This document shows positions 1 through 8,316 of a DNA stretch of 64,000 bases, piece by piece. Position numbers and translations under genes: made by a program. Under the pieces are notes generated by a model that was not told the DNA's origin, searched no databases, and was given only the letters and a program-made list of their open reading frames with translations. Location: positions 744,001 to 808,000 of the forward strand of contig NZ_JAHYCB010000001.1 in assembly GCF_019430945.1 (NCBI RefSeq), written 5' to 3'. The number at the start of each line of letters is the position of its first letter. The first letter of the stretch is position 1. The stretch is from Neorhizobium populisoli (lineage in GTDB: Bacteria; Pseudomonadota; Alphaproteobacteria; Rhizobiales; Rhizobiaceae).

Positions 1-1308
1 CATCTGCGCGATGCCAAGGGCGAAATCCGTCGCCTCGATCTGCCGACCCAGATCGACTATTCCGCCAACCACAGCCACATTCTCTGGCGCGCCAAGACCG
101 ACGAACGCCATCCGACCGGCAGCCTGATCCTGCAGACAATCGCACCGTTTACGGATGAACCGCTCGGAGAGGTGCGCATTCTGTTTTCGCCGAACGACGG
201 GCAGTCGATCGCGCAATTCTCCCTGCTGAAAACATGGGCGCTGTTCATCGTCAGCGACCGGATGGTGCCGAAGCTCTATCTGCTCGACCTGACGAAGGGC
301 GGAGCCAAACCGGAAGAAATGCCGCTGCCGTCCGAATTGCAGACCGTGAATTTCCGGCTGCTCGATGCGGATTTGACGCTCGGCGAAGAAGTGCTGACCG
401 TCATCGGCCAAGGCTTTCTTCTGCCTTACAGCACCTACCGCCTCGACCTGACCGACCACAGCCGCGCCCCAGAGCTCGTGCTTACCGGCACCGCGCCGGC
501 CTATTTCGATGCCGAGGGCATGCGAACAGAACTACTTGAGGCTACATCGGAAGACGGCACCAAGGTGCCCTATCACATCGCCTTTCCGAAGAGCTGGACC
601 GAGGGCGAATTGCCTGTGCTGATGTATGGATATGGCGGTTTCGCCTCGCCACTTGCGCCTTACTATTCCGGTAATAACGGCCTCTGGCTCTCGCATGGCG
701 GTGCCTATGTGCAGGCCTATATCCGCGGCGGCGGCGAGCTTGGGCCGGACTGGCACCATGCCGCCAAGGGCCACGGTCGCCACAAAGCGTTCGAGGATTT
801 CGCCGCGATTGCCCGCGATCTGGTGAAGCGCGGTTATACCCGGTCGTCGCGCATCGCCTGCACCGGCGGCAGCAATGGCGGACTGCTGACGGCCGTGATG
901 CTGACCCGTTACCCGAAGGATTTTGGCGCGGTCTGGACCCGCGTGCCTGTGATCGACATGTCCCGCTTCCACGTCTTCCCGGCCGGCAAGGCGTGGATGG
1001 ACGAATATGGCAACCCCGATGTGGAAGCAGACCTCGAATACATGCTGGGTTACTCTCCGCTGCATCAGGTGAAGCCATCAGCAGATGTGAGCTATCCGCC
1101 GGTCTATATTGAAAGCTCATCGAACGATGATCGGGTGCATCCGTCTCACGCACGCCGTTTCGCAAAGCGGCTGATCGAGACCGGGCATGTGCCACTATTC
1201 CACGAATATGGTTCGGGCGGTCATGGCGGCGCCGGCGATTCCAGCGAACAGGCTGCACGGCTGGCGATGGGATACAGCTTCCTGCGCCAGACGATCATAA
1301 AGGGCTGA
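1..1308 (+). CDS. Prolyl oligopeptidase family serine peptidase (S9A), 5' truncated by window
   Basis: The reading frame is open from the first base, so the start codon and most of the N-terminal beta-propeller lie outside the window; 435 residues are visible. The C-terminal alpha/beta-hydrolase peptidase domain is complete. The nucleophile Ser sits in GGSNGG (codon 871-873), the acid in NDDRVHP (about 1123-1140) and the His in GSGGHGG (codon 1222-1224), which is the S9A triad. The family cleaves short peptides after proline or basic residues; it could be an oligopeptidase B-like or a prolyl endopeptidase-like member, and I cannot separate these from the fragment. Confidence 0.9.
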   Translation, partial: HLRDAKGEIRRLDLPTQIDYSANHSHILWRAKTDERHPTGSLILQTIAPFTDEPLGEVRILFSPNDGQSIAQFSLLKTWALFIVSDRMVPKLYLLDLTKGGAKPEEMPLPSELQTVNFRLLDADLTLGEEVLTVIGQGFLLPYSTYRLDLTDHSRAPELVLTGTAPAYFDAEGMRTELLEATSEDGTKVPYHIAFPKSWTEGELPVLMYGYGGFASPLAPYYSGNNGLWLSHGGAYVQAYIRGGGELGPDWHHAAKGHGRHKAFEDFAAIARDLVKRGYTRSSRIACTGGSNGGLLTAVMLTRYPKDFGAVWTRVPVIDMSRFHVFPAGKAWMDEYGNPDVEADLEYMLGYSPLHQVKPSADVSYPPVYIESSSNDDRVHPSHARRFAKRLIETGHVPLFHEYGSGGHGGAGDSSEQAARLAMGYSFLRQTIIKG

Positions 1309-1331
1309 GTGATTTCATCGACGTTGTCGGT

Positions 1332-1370
1332 CTCGTGAATATACACTATATTGGCATGTATATTCACGAG
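1332..1370. promoter_or_regulatory. Perfect 14-bp inverted repeat, probable VapB(C) operator
   Basis: The arms CTCGTGAATATACA (1332-1345) and TGTATATTCACGAG (1357-1370) are perfect reverse complements separated by 11 nt containing TATATT. The element ends 8 nt before the antitoxin start codon. Type II antitoxins commonly autorepress through such palindromes, so the TATA-rich centre probably overlaps the -10 region. In the mRNA it could also form a hairpin next to the start. Confidence 0.75.
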
Positions 1371-1378
1371 GCACAGCC

Positions 1379-1639
1379 ATGCCCCTTTATGTGCGCGATG
1401 AGCGCGTCAATCAATTGGCCGAACAGGCCCAGAAAATCCTGAAGGCTCCGACGAAGACGGATGCCATCCGGCAGGCGCTGGAGCGTGTGGTGGAAACTTC
1501 GGAAGACGCCAAGCCAGTGGAAAAACCTCCGCTTGCAGAGCAGCTGAAAGCTATTCAGGATGAAGTAAAGCGGCTGGGCACACCGAACCTGGATTTCGAC
1601 GAGAAAGCCTATCTCGACGAAATGTGGGGACGTGACTGA
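1379..1639 (+). CDS. vapB: VapB-family antitoxin (PSK_trans_fac/Rv0623-like)
   Basis: This is an 86-residue protein. Its N-terminal half (MPLYVRDERVNQLAEQAQ, then a KTDAIRQAL helix) matches the DNA-binding part of short VapB antitoxins of the Rv0623 type, and its acidic C-terminus should wrap the toxin. It neutralises the PIN nuclease encoded next to it and probably represses the operon through the palindrome just upstream. Its TGA stop overlaps the toxin ATG by one base, which fits translational coupling. Confidence 0.82.
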   Translation: MPLYVRDERVNQLAEQAQKILKAPTKTDAIRQALERVVETSEDAKPVEKPPLAEQLKAIQDEVKRLGTPNLDFDEKAYLDEMWGRD

Positions 1640-2031
1640 TGTTTCTCGAAACTTCGGCGATCATCGAAATCTTGCTGGATACGGAGCGGTCGAAGGATTT
1701 GATCGCACAGCTTGAGCGCTCCAAAAGCCCTCGATCAACTGCGCCGACCGTCATCTATGAGGCAACGACCGTCCTCGCCGGCAAGCAGAATCTTGATGTC
1801 TCGGTCGCCGAGCGACTTGTTCGTTCACTGCTTTCAGCTCTGGACGTCGAGACCATCGCCATGACGGATCAAACGGCTTCCGTCGCCATCGACGCCTTCG
1901 CCCGCTACGGCAAAGGTCGTCATTCGGCAAAACTGAATTTCGGCGATTGCTTTTCCTATGCCGGCGCCAAGGCCGCGGGCGTCGGCTTACTCTATGTCGG
2001 CGACGATTTCGCACAGACGGATCTTGCCTAA
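1639..2031 (+). CDS. vapC: VapC-type PIN-domain ribonuclease toxin
   Basis: This is a 130-residue PIN domain. It starts MFLETSAIIEIL, carries the second acidic residue in VIYEATT, and ends with the family hallmark LNFGDCFSYA...LLYVGDDFAQTD, which supplies the remaining acidic residues. VapC toxins are Mg-dependent RNases that usually cut tRNA or rRNA. The first acidic residue, most often Asp, is Glu here (E4); Glu is a conservative change, so the toxin may still be active. It is coupled to the antitoxin gene by a one-base overlap. Confidence 0.85.
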   Translation: MFLETSAIIEILLDTERSKDLIAQLERSKSPRSTAPTVIYEATTVLAGKQNLDVSVAERLVRSLLSALDVETIAMTDQTASVAIDAFARYGKGRHSAKLNFGDCFSYAGAKAAGVGLLYVGDDFAQTDLA

Positions 2032-2129
2032 ATCGGCTGCAATAATCCTGTGATAACCAGCTGTTAACCATAATCAGCCAGAGTGACGGCGTCTTCACTC
2101 CTTAGTCACTTTTAAGCCGAGACATCCCG

Positions 2130-2975
2130 ATGTTCGTTCGCGTCCTTTGCGTCGCCGCTGCCGTTGCGTGCCTTTTGTCCTCCTGCGCCGGTCGCCCGCA
2201 GACCGAAGGCGGATCGCTCGCAACGTCATTTGCGCCCGCCCAATCCCTTTCCTCCCCGAAGAAGACCGCCAGCGCCGACGATCCGGTTGCGCTGACGCCG
2301 GCAGCCTGGGGCCGTTTCGGCAATCCCGGCGGGCTTTCCGGCCGCACGCTGTCCGTTTCGTCGCTGTCCGACCTGAAGCTCAACGCCAAGGAAGTGGTGC
2401 TGACCTTCGATGACGGTCCGATGCCGAAAAAGACCGACAAGATCCTGTCGATCCTCGACGAATATGGCGTCAAGGCGACCTTCCTGATGGTCGGTCAGAT
2501 GGCCAAGGCGCATCCGGAAATCGCCCAGCGCGTCGTCAGCGCCGGCCACTCGATCGGCAGCCATACCTATCGCCATGCCGATCTGCAGAACCTTTCCTTC
2601 GATGCGGCCGTCGCCGAAATCGAAAAGGGCCGCGATGCGGTGACCAGCGTCACTCATGAAGATGCCGGCTTCTTCCGCTTCCCCTATCTGGCGGACACGA
2701 AAAAGCTTCGCCAATGGGTCGCCCAGAACGGCATGGTCGTGCTCGACGTCCAGGTCGATTCCAAGGACTATTTCGGCGTAACCCCGGCAGCCGTTGCGAC
2801 CCGCACGATGAACGAGCTGCGCGCCCACGGCAAAGGCATCATCCTGCTGCACGACATCCATGCCCGCACAGCCGCCATGCTGCCGGCCCTGCTGACCCAG
2901 CTAGCCTCCGAAGGCTACAAGGTCGTGCGCCTGCGCCATAGCAATTCGTCGATGATGATGGCCTGGCTGAACTAA
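2130..2975 (+). CDS. Polysaccharide deacetylase (NodB domain) lipoprotein
   Basis: This is a 281-residue protein. It has a lipoprotein signal peptide with lipobox LLSSC (Cys19), a low-complexity linker to about residue 80, and a NodB homology domain. TFDDGP (92-97) carries the catalytic base and a metal Asp, HSIGSHTYRH supplies the metal histidines, and FRFPY and LLHDIH complete the motifs. The family removes N-acetyl groups from chitin-like polymers or peptidoglycan. Membrane anchoring suggests a cell-envelope substrate; the exact one cannot be told. It converges with holC. Confidence 0.88.
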   Translation: MFVRVLCVAAAVACLLSSCAGRPQTEGGSLATSFAPAQSLSSPKKTASADDPVALTPAAWGRFGNPGGLSGRTLSVSSLSDLKLNAKEVVLTFDDGPMPKKTDKILSILDEYGVKATFLMVGQMAKAHPEIAQRVVSAGHSIGSHTYRHADLQNLSFDAAVAEIEKGRDAVTSVTHEDAGFFRFPYLADTKKLRQWVAQNGMVVLDVQVDSKDYFGVTPAAVATRTMNELRAHGKGIILLHDIHARTAAMLPALLTQLASEGYKVVRLRHSNSSMMMAWLN

Positions 2976-3000
2976 GCGCTGGAAACAAAAGAAGGACTGA

Positions 3001-3450
3001 TCAGGCCTTCTTCACCCATCGGCCCTCTTCCGATTGCTGCCAATAGGTCAGCACATGCCCCTCGCCTTTCAGGCGCTTCCACTGGGCGCGGGCATTGTCG
3101 AGCTGGACGGTATCGTAACCGTCGAACATGAAAACGATCCGCTCATAGCCATCAACCGGCGGCGGCTCGGCGCCATCCACCAGAAAACGCACCGTCGCGC
3201 CATTGGTATTATCGCCCTGCGCCGTCAGAAGCACCGGCTGGGCCTCGGCCATCGGCGCCGCATCGGTGCCGTGCGGCAGAAAGCTGTCCTCGCGGAATGT
3301 CCAGAGATGCGCGTCGAGAAAATCCCGCCGCGCATCCTCGCCTGTCTGCACCGCCACCTTCCAGCCGCGCTCGACGCTCTTTTCGAGAAGCGCGGGCAGC
3401 GCATCCTCGAGCTTCGATTCGGTCAGATGGTAGAAGAGAATTTCCGTCAT
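3001..3450 (-). CDS. holC: DNA polymerase III chi subunit
   Basis: This is a 149-residue protein, the normal length for HolC. It begins [19 protein letters not shown] and has the family regions for the N-terminal strand, the ALLEKSVERGW helix and the FLPHG...QPVLLT segment. Chi links the clamp loader to single-stranded DNA-binding protein at the replication fork. The start is the ATG at 3448-3450, which overlaps the pepA stop as TAATG; the frame continues upstream but that part is out-of-frame shadow of pepA. Coupling to pepA is common in alphaproteobacteria. Confidence 0.9.
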   Translation of the reverse strand: MTEILFYHLTESKLEDALPALLEKSVERGWKVAVQTGEDARRDFLDAHLWTFREDSFLPHGTDAAPMAEAQPVLLTAQGDNTNGATVRFLVDGAEPPPVDGYERIVFMFDGYDTVQLDNARAQWKRLKGEGHVLTYWQQSEEGRWVKKA

Positions 3451-4940
3451 TACCCCTCGTAATGCGCGCGAACGAGTTCGTCCAGCAGACGCACGCCGTA
3501 ACCCGAACCCCAGGACTGGTTGATCTCGTTGGACGGCGAGTTCATCGCGGTGCCGGCGATATCGAGATGCGCCCAGGGCGTGTCGCCGACGAAGCGCTGC
3601 AGCAGCTGCGCCGCAGTGATCGCGCCGCCGTAACGGCCGCCGGTGTTCTTCATGTCGGCGAACTTCGAATCGATGATCTTGTCGTAGTCCTTGCCGAGCG
3701 GCATGCGCCACAGGCGCTCGCCAGTCACGTTACCGACGCCGGTCAGCTGGCTCGACAGATTGTCGTCGTTGGAGAACAGGCCGGCATGCAGGTTGCCGAG
3801 CGCCACCATGATGGCCCCGGTCAGCGTCGCGAGATTGATCATGAAACGCGGCTTGAAGCGGTCGTTGCAGTAATAGAGCGCATCGGCCAGCACGAGACGG
3901 CCTTCCGCATCCGTATTGATGATCTCGATCGTCTGGCCGGACATGGTGGTGACGATGTCGCCCGGACGCTGGGCATTGCCGTCCGGCATGTTTTCCACCA
4001 GGCCGATAATGCCGATGGCATTGACCTTAGCCTTGCGGGCGGCGAGCGTGTGCATGAGGCCTGTCACGGCGGCGGCACCGCCCATGTCGCCCTTCATGTC
4101 CTCCATGCCGGCACCCGGCTTGATGGAAATGCCGCCGGTATCGAAGACGACGCCCTTGCCGATGAAGGCGACCGGCGCTTCCTTCGCCTTGCCGCCCTTC
4201 CAGTGCATGATGGCAAGCCGCGGCGGACGAACGGAGCCCTGGGCAACGCCGAGCAGCGCGCCCATGCCGAGCTTCTTCATTTCCTTCTCGGTCAGGATTT
4301 CCACTTCGCAACCGAGCTTTTCCAGCTCCTTGGCCTTGTCGGCGAATTCGACAGGACCAAGAGCATTCGGCGGCAGGTTGACGAGATCGCGGGCCAGAAG
4401 CACGCCGCCGGCAATGGCTTCCGAGTCGGCAAATGCCTTCTTGGCTGCCGAATGTTCGGCGGTGACGATGGTCACCTTGACGGTCTTCGAAGACTTGTCG
4501 TCGTCGTCATTCTTTTTCGTCTTGTAGGTATCGAACGAATAGGCGCGCAGCAGCATGCCCAGAGCAAAGCCGGCGGCTTCGGAGGCACCAACGGTGGCAC
4601 CGGGCGCATCCAGGTAGATCGCGACCTTGGTCACGTTCTTCACGGATGCCGCCGCCGCACCGCCGGCACGGATCCAGTCATAGGCGGTCAGCGCATCCGC
4701 TTTGCCGAGGCCGAGCACCACCAGCCTGTCGAGAGAGGAACCCTGCGGGGCAATGAGATCGAGCGTCGCCATCGACTTGCCGGAGAACTTGGCGATCTCG
4801 GCGGCGCGCGACACGATACCCGCCGGATCAGCCTCAGATGCGCCGGCAGCGGTAGCATCGCCGGAAAGCTTCAAAAGGATTGCCAGCCCGCCCTCGAGCT
4901 TGGCGGACTTGGCGAAGGAAATATCGAATTTGACGGACAT
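3450..4940 (-). CDS. pepA: Leucyl aminopeptidase (M17, cytosol aminopeptidase)
   Basis: This is a 496-residue M17 aminopeptidase that removes N-terminal residues from peptides in the cytoplasm using two divalent metals. The C-terminal catalytic domain has [10 protein letters not shown] (metal Asp at about residue 267), the MKGDM lysine/aspartate region, and the M17 signature NTDAEGR at 342-348. I chose the ATG at 4938-4940 because GGAG lies 7-10 nt upstream and the product then begins [11 protein letters not shown]; an in-frame ATG 14 codons earlier lacks this. An acidic, low-complexity insert (NDDDDK) is in the N-terminal domain. Confidence 0.93.
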   Translation of the reverse strand: MSVKFDISFAKSAKLEGGLAILLKLSGDATAAGASEADPAGIVSRAAEIAKFSGKSMATLDLIAPQGSSLDRLVVLGLGKADALTAYDWIRAGGAAAASVKNVTKVAIYLDAPGATVGASEAAGFALGMLLRAYSFDTYKTKKNDDDDKSSKTVKVTIVTAEHSAAKKAFADSEAIAGGVLLARDLVNLPPNALGPVEFADKAKELEKLGCEVEILTEKEMKKLGMGALLGVAQGSVRPPRLAIMHWKGGKAKEAPVAFIGKGVVFDTGGISIKPGAGMEDMKGDMGGAAAVTGLMHTLAARKAKVNAIGIIGLVENMPDGNAQRPGDIVTTMSGQTIEIINTDAEGRLVLADALYYCNDRFKPRFMINLATLTGAIMVALGNLHAGLFSNDDNLSSQLTGVGNVTGERLWRMPLGKDYDKIIDSKFADMKNTGGRYGGAITAAQLLQRFVGDTPWAHLDIAGTAMNSPSNEINQSWGSGYGVRLLDELVRAHYEG

Positions 4941-5174
4941 TGCGACTCCAGAATGCTCTTCCCAAAACTGACCGGCGATCATCGCCGTTTCGGGCGTGAA
5001 CGCAAGGGCGAGATGTCACACCTTTGCCAGATGCCCGGAGCGAAATTTGCAGGCAACTTCTGAACGCGGCAAATCGCGCGGTTTCCGGTCACACAATTTC
5101 CATTTACTCGGCGCTGTTCAATTCCAGCGCCTCTTGCATTAGGGTCGCGCCGCTCGATCAACGGATGAGACTAC

Positions 5175-5966
5175 ATGCCTGCCCTTGCCGACACCATTTC
5201 CCGATGGCGCAATACCGTGAAACGCTATTTTGCCAAGCCGATGGGATGGTTCGTGGTGCTGATGGCTGTGTGGTGGGTGTTGCTGGCCGCCTTCTACCTT
5301 ATTCCGGAACTGGATCTTTCGGTCGCCCGCGCCTTCTTCGTTCAGGCAGCGTGCGGCCAGTCCATCGAAACAGGCAAAATCTGCGGTGGGTTCCCCTATG
5401 GGTCCGAGGCCATCTACGTCGCCATCCGGCGTATTCTTTTCTATATGCCGTCCGTCGTGGCGATCTACATTCTCTATCGGCTGATCGCCAACCTGCAGCA
5501 TTCGGGCAGCGGATACAGCCGGCGCAAGACGCGCGATTATTCGATCGCGCTCGTCTCGTTTATCGTGGGGCCCTACGTGCTGGTGAACCTCATCCTGAAG
5601 CAGGTTTCCAACCGCCCCCGCCCCTACGAAACCGATCTTTTCGCCGGCAAATATCCGTTCATGCCGGCCGGCGACTTCAACGGCGCCTGTAATGGCAACT
5701 GTTCCTTCATTTCCGGAGAAGCCGCGGCTGCCGGATGGCTTGCCTGCCTGATCGTATTGATGCCGAAGCCGCTGCGGCCGATCCTCGGACCGCCGCTGAT
5801 CGCGATTTCGATCGTCTCGCCGGCACTCAGGACCTCGTTCGGCGGCCACTATCTATCGGACGTCACGCTCGGTTTCCTGTCGTCCATGGTGGTCTATGCA
5901 GGGGTTGCCGCTTGTTTCGAAATGTCACAGAGAGCAGGAAATCGGAACTCGCCAACAAATTTGTGA
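5175..5966 (+). CDS. PAP2-family membrane phosphatase, LpxE-like
   Basis: This is a 263-residue protein with about six membrane segments. The acid-phosphatase superfamily motifs are present: K-QVSN-RPRP (motif 1), CSFISGEAA (motif 2, in the position of the usual PSGH) and RTSFGGHYLSD (motif 3, with the nucleophilic His). Motif 2 of the SGE type is, as I recall it, found in lipid A or phosphatidylglycerophosphate phosphatases of the LpxE/LpxF kind in rhizobia; this is recall, not a search. It lies 89 nt upstream of lptF, so a role at the envelope is plausible. The substrate is unproven. Confidence 0.82.
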   Translation: MPALADTISRWRNTVKRYFAKPMGWFVVLMAVWWVLLAAFYLIPELDLSVARAFFVQAACGQSIETGKICGGFPYGSEAIYVAIRRILFYMPSVVAIYILYRLIANLQHSGSGYSRRKTRDYSIALVSFIVGPYVLVNLILKQVSNRPRPYETDLFAGKYPFMPAGDFNGACNGNCSFISGEAAAAGWLACLIVLMPKPLRPILGPPLIAISIVSPALRTSFGGHYLSDVTLGFLSSMVVYAGVAACFEMSQRAGNRNSPTNL

Positions 5967-6055
5967 GGCACCCCCCGTCGCAAAGCCATCTTCAATCGCT
6001 TAGATAGGCGCAACCGTCGTCGATGAACGACGGAACACAGGACGTCCAGGCCGGA

Positions 6056-7231
6056 ATGAAGCTTCTCGAAGTCTACATATTGCGCCGGATTTTCCAGATG
6101 TTCCTGGTGACGCTCGTACCCGTGCTCACCATCATCTGGACTATCCAGGTGCTCGGGCGCATCAACCTGGTCACGGATAGCGGCCAGTCGATGGGCTCGT
6201 TCGCGACGCTGGCGACGTTTATCCTGCCCACCATCATTCCCGTCGTTCTGCCATTCGCGCTTGTCATCGGCATCACCCAGACGCTGACGGCGATGAACAA
6301 CGATTCCGAACTGCCGGTGATCGATGCCGCTGGCGCCGCGCGAAACATTATCTACCGGCCGATCATCCTGCTCGGAATTGCACTCAGCCTGTTCTCCTTC
6401 GTCGTCACGAATTTCGTGGAGCCGCCGTCGCGCGTCGCCGCGCGCCAGATGGTTGCCGCCGCCTATGCGGATCTGCTCTCATCCGTCATCGAGGAAAAGA
6501 CTTTCCGCAGTATCGAGGACGGCCTCTATGTGCAGATTTCCGAGCGCCATTCGGGCCGGGTGCTGAAGGGCATTTTCGTCGTCGACTACCGCGATCCGAA
6601 TTTCGACCTCATCTATTATGCCCGCGAGGGTTCGATCGACGCCACCGGCACCACGCTGACGATGCGCGACGGCGAAGTGCATCGGAAGGCTGTCGACGGA
6701 CGCATCTCCGTCATCCGCTTCGTATCCTATGCGTTCGATCTCTCGGCCATGGCGAAATCCGAAGGCGGCCTGCCGCAATATTCGACCGACCGCAGCCTTG
6801 CCTTCCTGCTCAATCCTGATCCGAACGACCCGCTCTATCAGAAGTCACCGGATTCCTATCGCGCCGAGCTTCATCGCCGCCTGTCGGACTGGCTGTTCCC
6901 GATCACCTTCGCGCTGGTATCGCTGGTGATCGCCGGCAATACGCGTTCGCATCGTCAGAGGCAGGTGCATCCGATGGTCTACGCGCTGTTCCTGGCTTTC
7001 GCGATCCGCTGGCTTGGTTTCTCGGCAACCAACCTCGTCGAGCGCCACCCGCTTTATGCCGCAGCCCCCTACGTCGTGCCGGTCGCCGCATCGCTGATCG
7101 CCGCCTTCATGCTCGCGACGAACCGCCAGTTCTCGACGCCTGCTTTCATCGGGCGCGGGCTTGCACGGATGGGCAGAAGCATCCAGCGGCGTTTCGAGGC
7201 AAAGCCCACCTCCGGCGGAGGGACTGCGTAA
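6056..7231 (+). CDS. lptF: LPS export ABC transporter permease LptF
   Basis: This is a YjgP/YjgQ-family permease, 391 residues from the chosen start. It has an N-terminal pair and a C-terminal group of membrane helices flanking a periplasmic beta-jellyroll (about residues 120-270). With LptG and LptB it pulls lipopolysaccharide from the inner membrane into the Lpt bridge. The start MKLLEVYILRRIF fits the family and has AGG a few bases upstream. An in-frame ATG at 6023 would add 11 polar residues with no good ribosome site. The stop overlaps the lptG start (TAATG). Confidence 0.92.
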   Translation: MKLLEVYILRRIFQMFLVTLVPVLTIIWTIQVLGRINLVTDSGQSMGSFATLATFILPTIIPVVLPFALVIGITQTLTAMNNDSELPVIDAAGAARNIIYRPIILLGIALSLFSFVVTNFVEPPSRVAARQMVAAAYADLLSSVIEEKTFRSIEDGLYVQISERHSGRVLKGIFVVDYRDPNFDLIYYAREGSIDATGTTLTMRDGEVHRKAVDGRISVIRFVSYAFDLSAMAKSEGGLPQYSTDRSLAFLLNPDPNDPLYQKSPDSYRAELHRRLSDWLFPITFALVSLVIAGNTRSHRQRQVHPMVYALFLAFAIRWLGFSATNLVERHPLYAAAPYVVPVAASLIAAFMLATNRQFSTPAFIGRGLARMGRSIQRRFEAKPTSGGGTA

Positions 7232-8316
7232 TGTTCTCGACGCTTGGCCGCTATTTCTTCCGCCGCTACATCATCACCGCCCTCTGGTTCGTGCTCGGCG
7301 TCAGCGCCATCATCTTCCTCGCCGATTTCAGCGAGACGAGCCGCCGCATGTCCGGCTTCGTCGGTTACACCGTCTCTGCCGGCTTGCTGATGACGGCGAT
7401 GCGCGTGCCGCTGATCCTGCAGCAGACCATTCCGACGCTGAGCCTGTTCATCGGCATGACGGTGCTGATCGCGCTCAACCGCCGCTACGAACTGGTGGTG
7501 ACGCGTGCAGCCGGTATTTCCGTGTGGCAGTTCATTTCTCCGTTCGTGGCGGGCGCCTTCCTGATCGGTCTGGGGACGGTTCTGGTCGTCAATCCGCTCG
7601 CCGCGTGGGGCCAGCGCGAATCGGCCTCGATGGAGGCCAACTGGCGCGAGGCGAGCAACCGGACTCGCGCTTCGAAATTCCTGCCCTGGATCCGCCAGAT
7701 CAGCGGCGACGACGATACGATCATCGGCGCCAAGAACTATCAGAACAACGGAACCCTGCTGATCGACGTCGTGGTTTTCCACTTCGACAAGGACGGCGGC
7801 GTCACCATGCGGCAGGACGCCAAGACCGCAAAGTTGGAAGATGGTTACTGGCTTCTTAACGAGGTTATGGAGAATCGCCCCGGCGAAATTCCGACCCGTC
7901 GCGAGACGGCACAGGTTCGCACCAACTTGAGACAGGAATATATCCAGGAAAGCGTGTCGCAGCCGGAAAGCGTTGCGTTCTTTGATCTTTCCCGAAAAAT
8001 CGAGGTTGGCAAATCTTTCGGCATTTCCACAAAAGCGCTGGAGACGCAGTACCACTCGCTGCTGTCGCTGCCTCTGCTGCTCGTGGCGATGACTCTCATT
8101 GCTGCAACAGTATCATTAAAATTCAGTCGCTTCGCCCAGTCCCGCTCAGTGATTCTGGGTGGCATAGTTTCCGGCTTCGTGCTTTATGTCGTGACAGTGC
8201 TTGTGAAGGCATTCGGGAGCAGTGGGGCGATTCCACCCTTCGTGGCGGTCTGGATTCCAGTCATCGTCGCGACGGCGCTGGGGACGACTATCTTGCTTCA
8301 TCAGGAGGATGGCTAG
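7231..8316 (+). CDS. lptG: LPS export ABC transporter permease LptG
   Basis: This is a 361-residue YjgP/YjgQ-family partner of LptF. Helices at the N-terminus (FRRYIITALWFVLG) are followed by a periplasmic domain and three C-terminal helices. The conserved segment SRSVILGGIVSGF is typical of LptG. The ATG overlaps the lptF stop and the TAG stop overlaps the lptD GTG start, so the three genes are translationally coupled. Together they form the inner-membrane and outer-membrane ends of LPS transport. Confidence 0.92.
   Translation: MFSTLGRYFFRRYIITALWFVLGVSAIIFLADFSETSRRMSGFVGYTVSAGLLMTAMRVPLILQQTIPTLSLFIGMTVLIALNRRYELVVTRAAGISVWQFISPFVAGAFLIGLGTVLVVNPLAAWGQRESASMEANWREASNRTRASKFLPWIRQISGDDDTIIGAKNYQNNGTLLIDVVVFHFDKDGGVTMRQDAKTAKLEDGYWLLNEVMENRPGEIPTRRETAQVRTNLRQEYIQESVSQPESVAFFDLSRKIEVGKSFGISTKALETQYHSLLSLPLLLVAMTLIAATVSLKFSRFAQSRSVILGGIVSGFVLYVVTVLVKAFGSSGAIPPFVAVWIPVIVATALGTTILLHQEDG

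Noticed and set aside
3297-5063. Plus-strand open frame of 588 codons opposite pepA and holC
   Set aside because: It is a codon-bias shadow; His/Arg/Gly-rich without motifs, while pepA has the full M17 signature.
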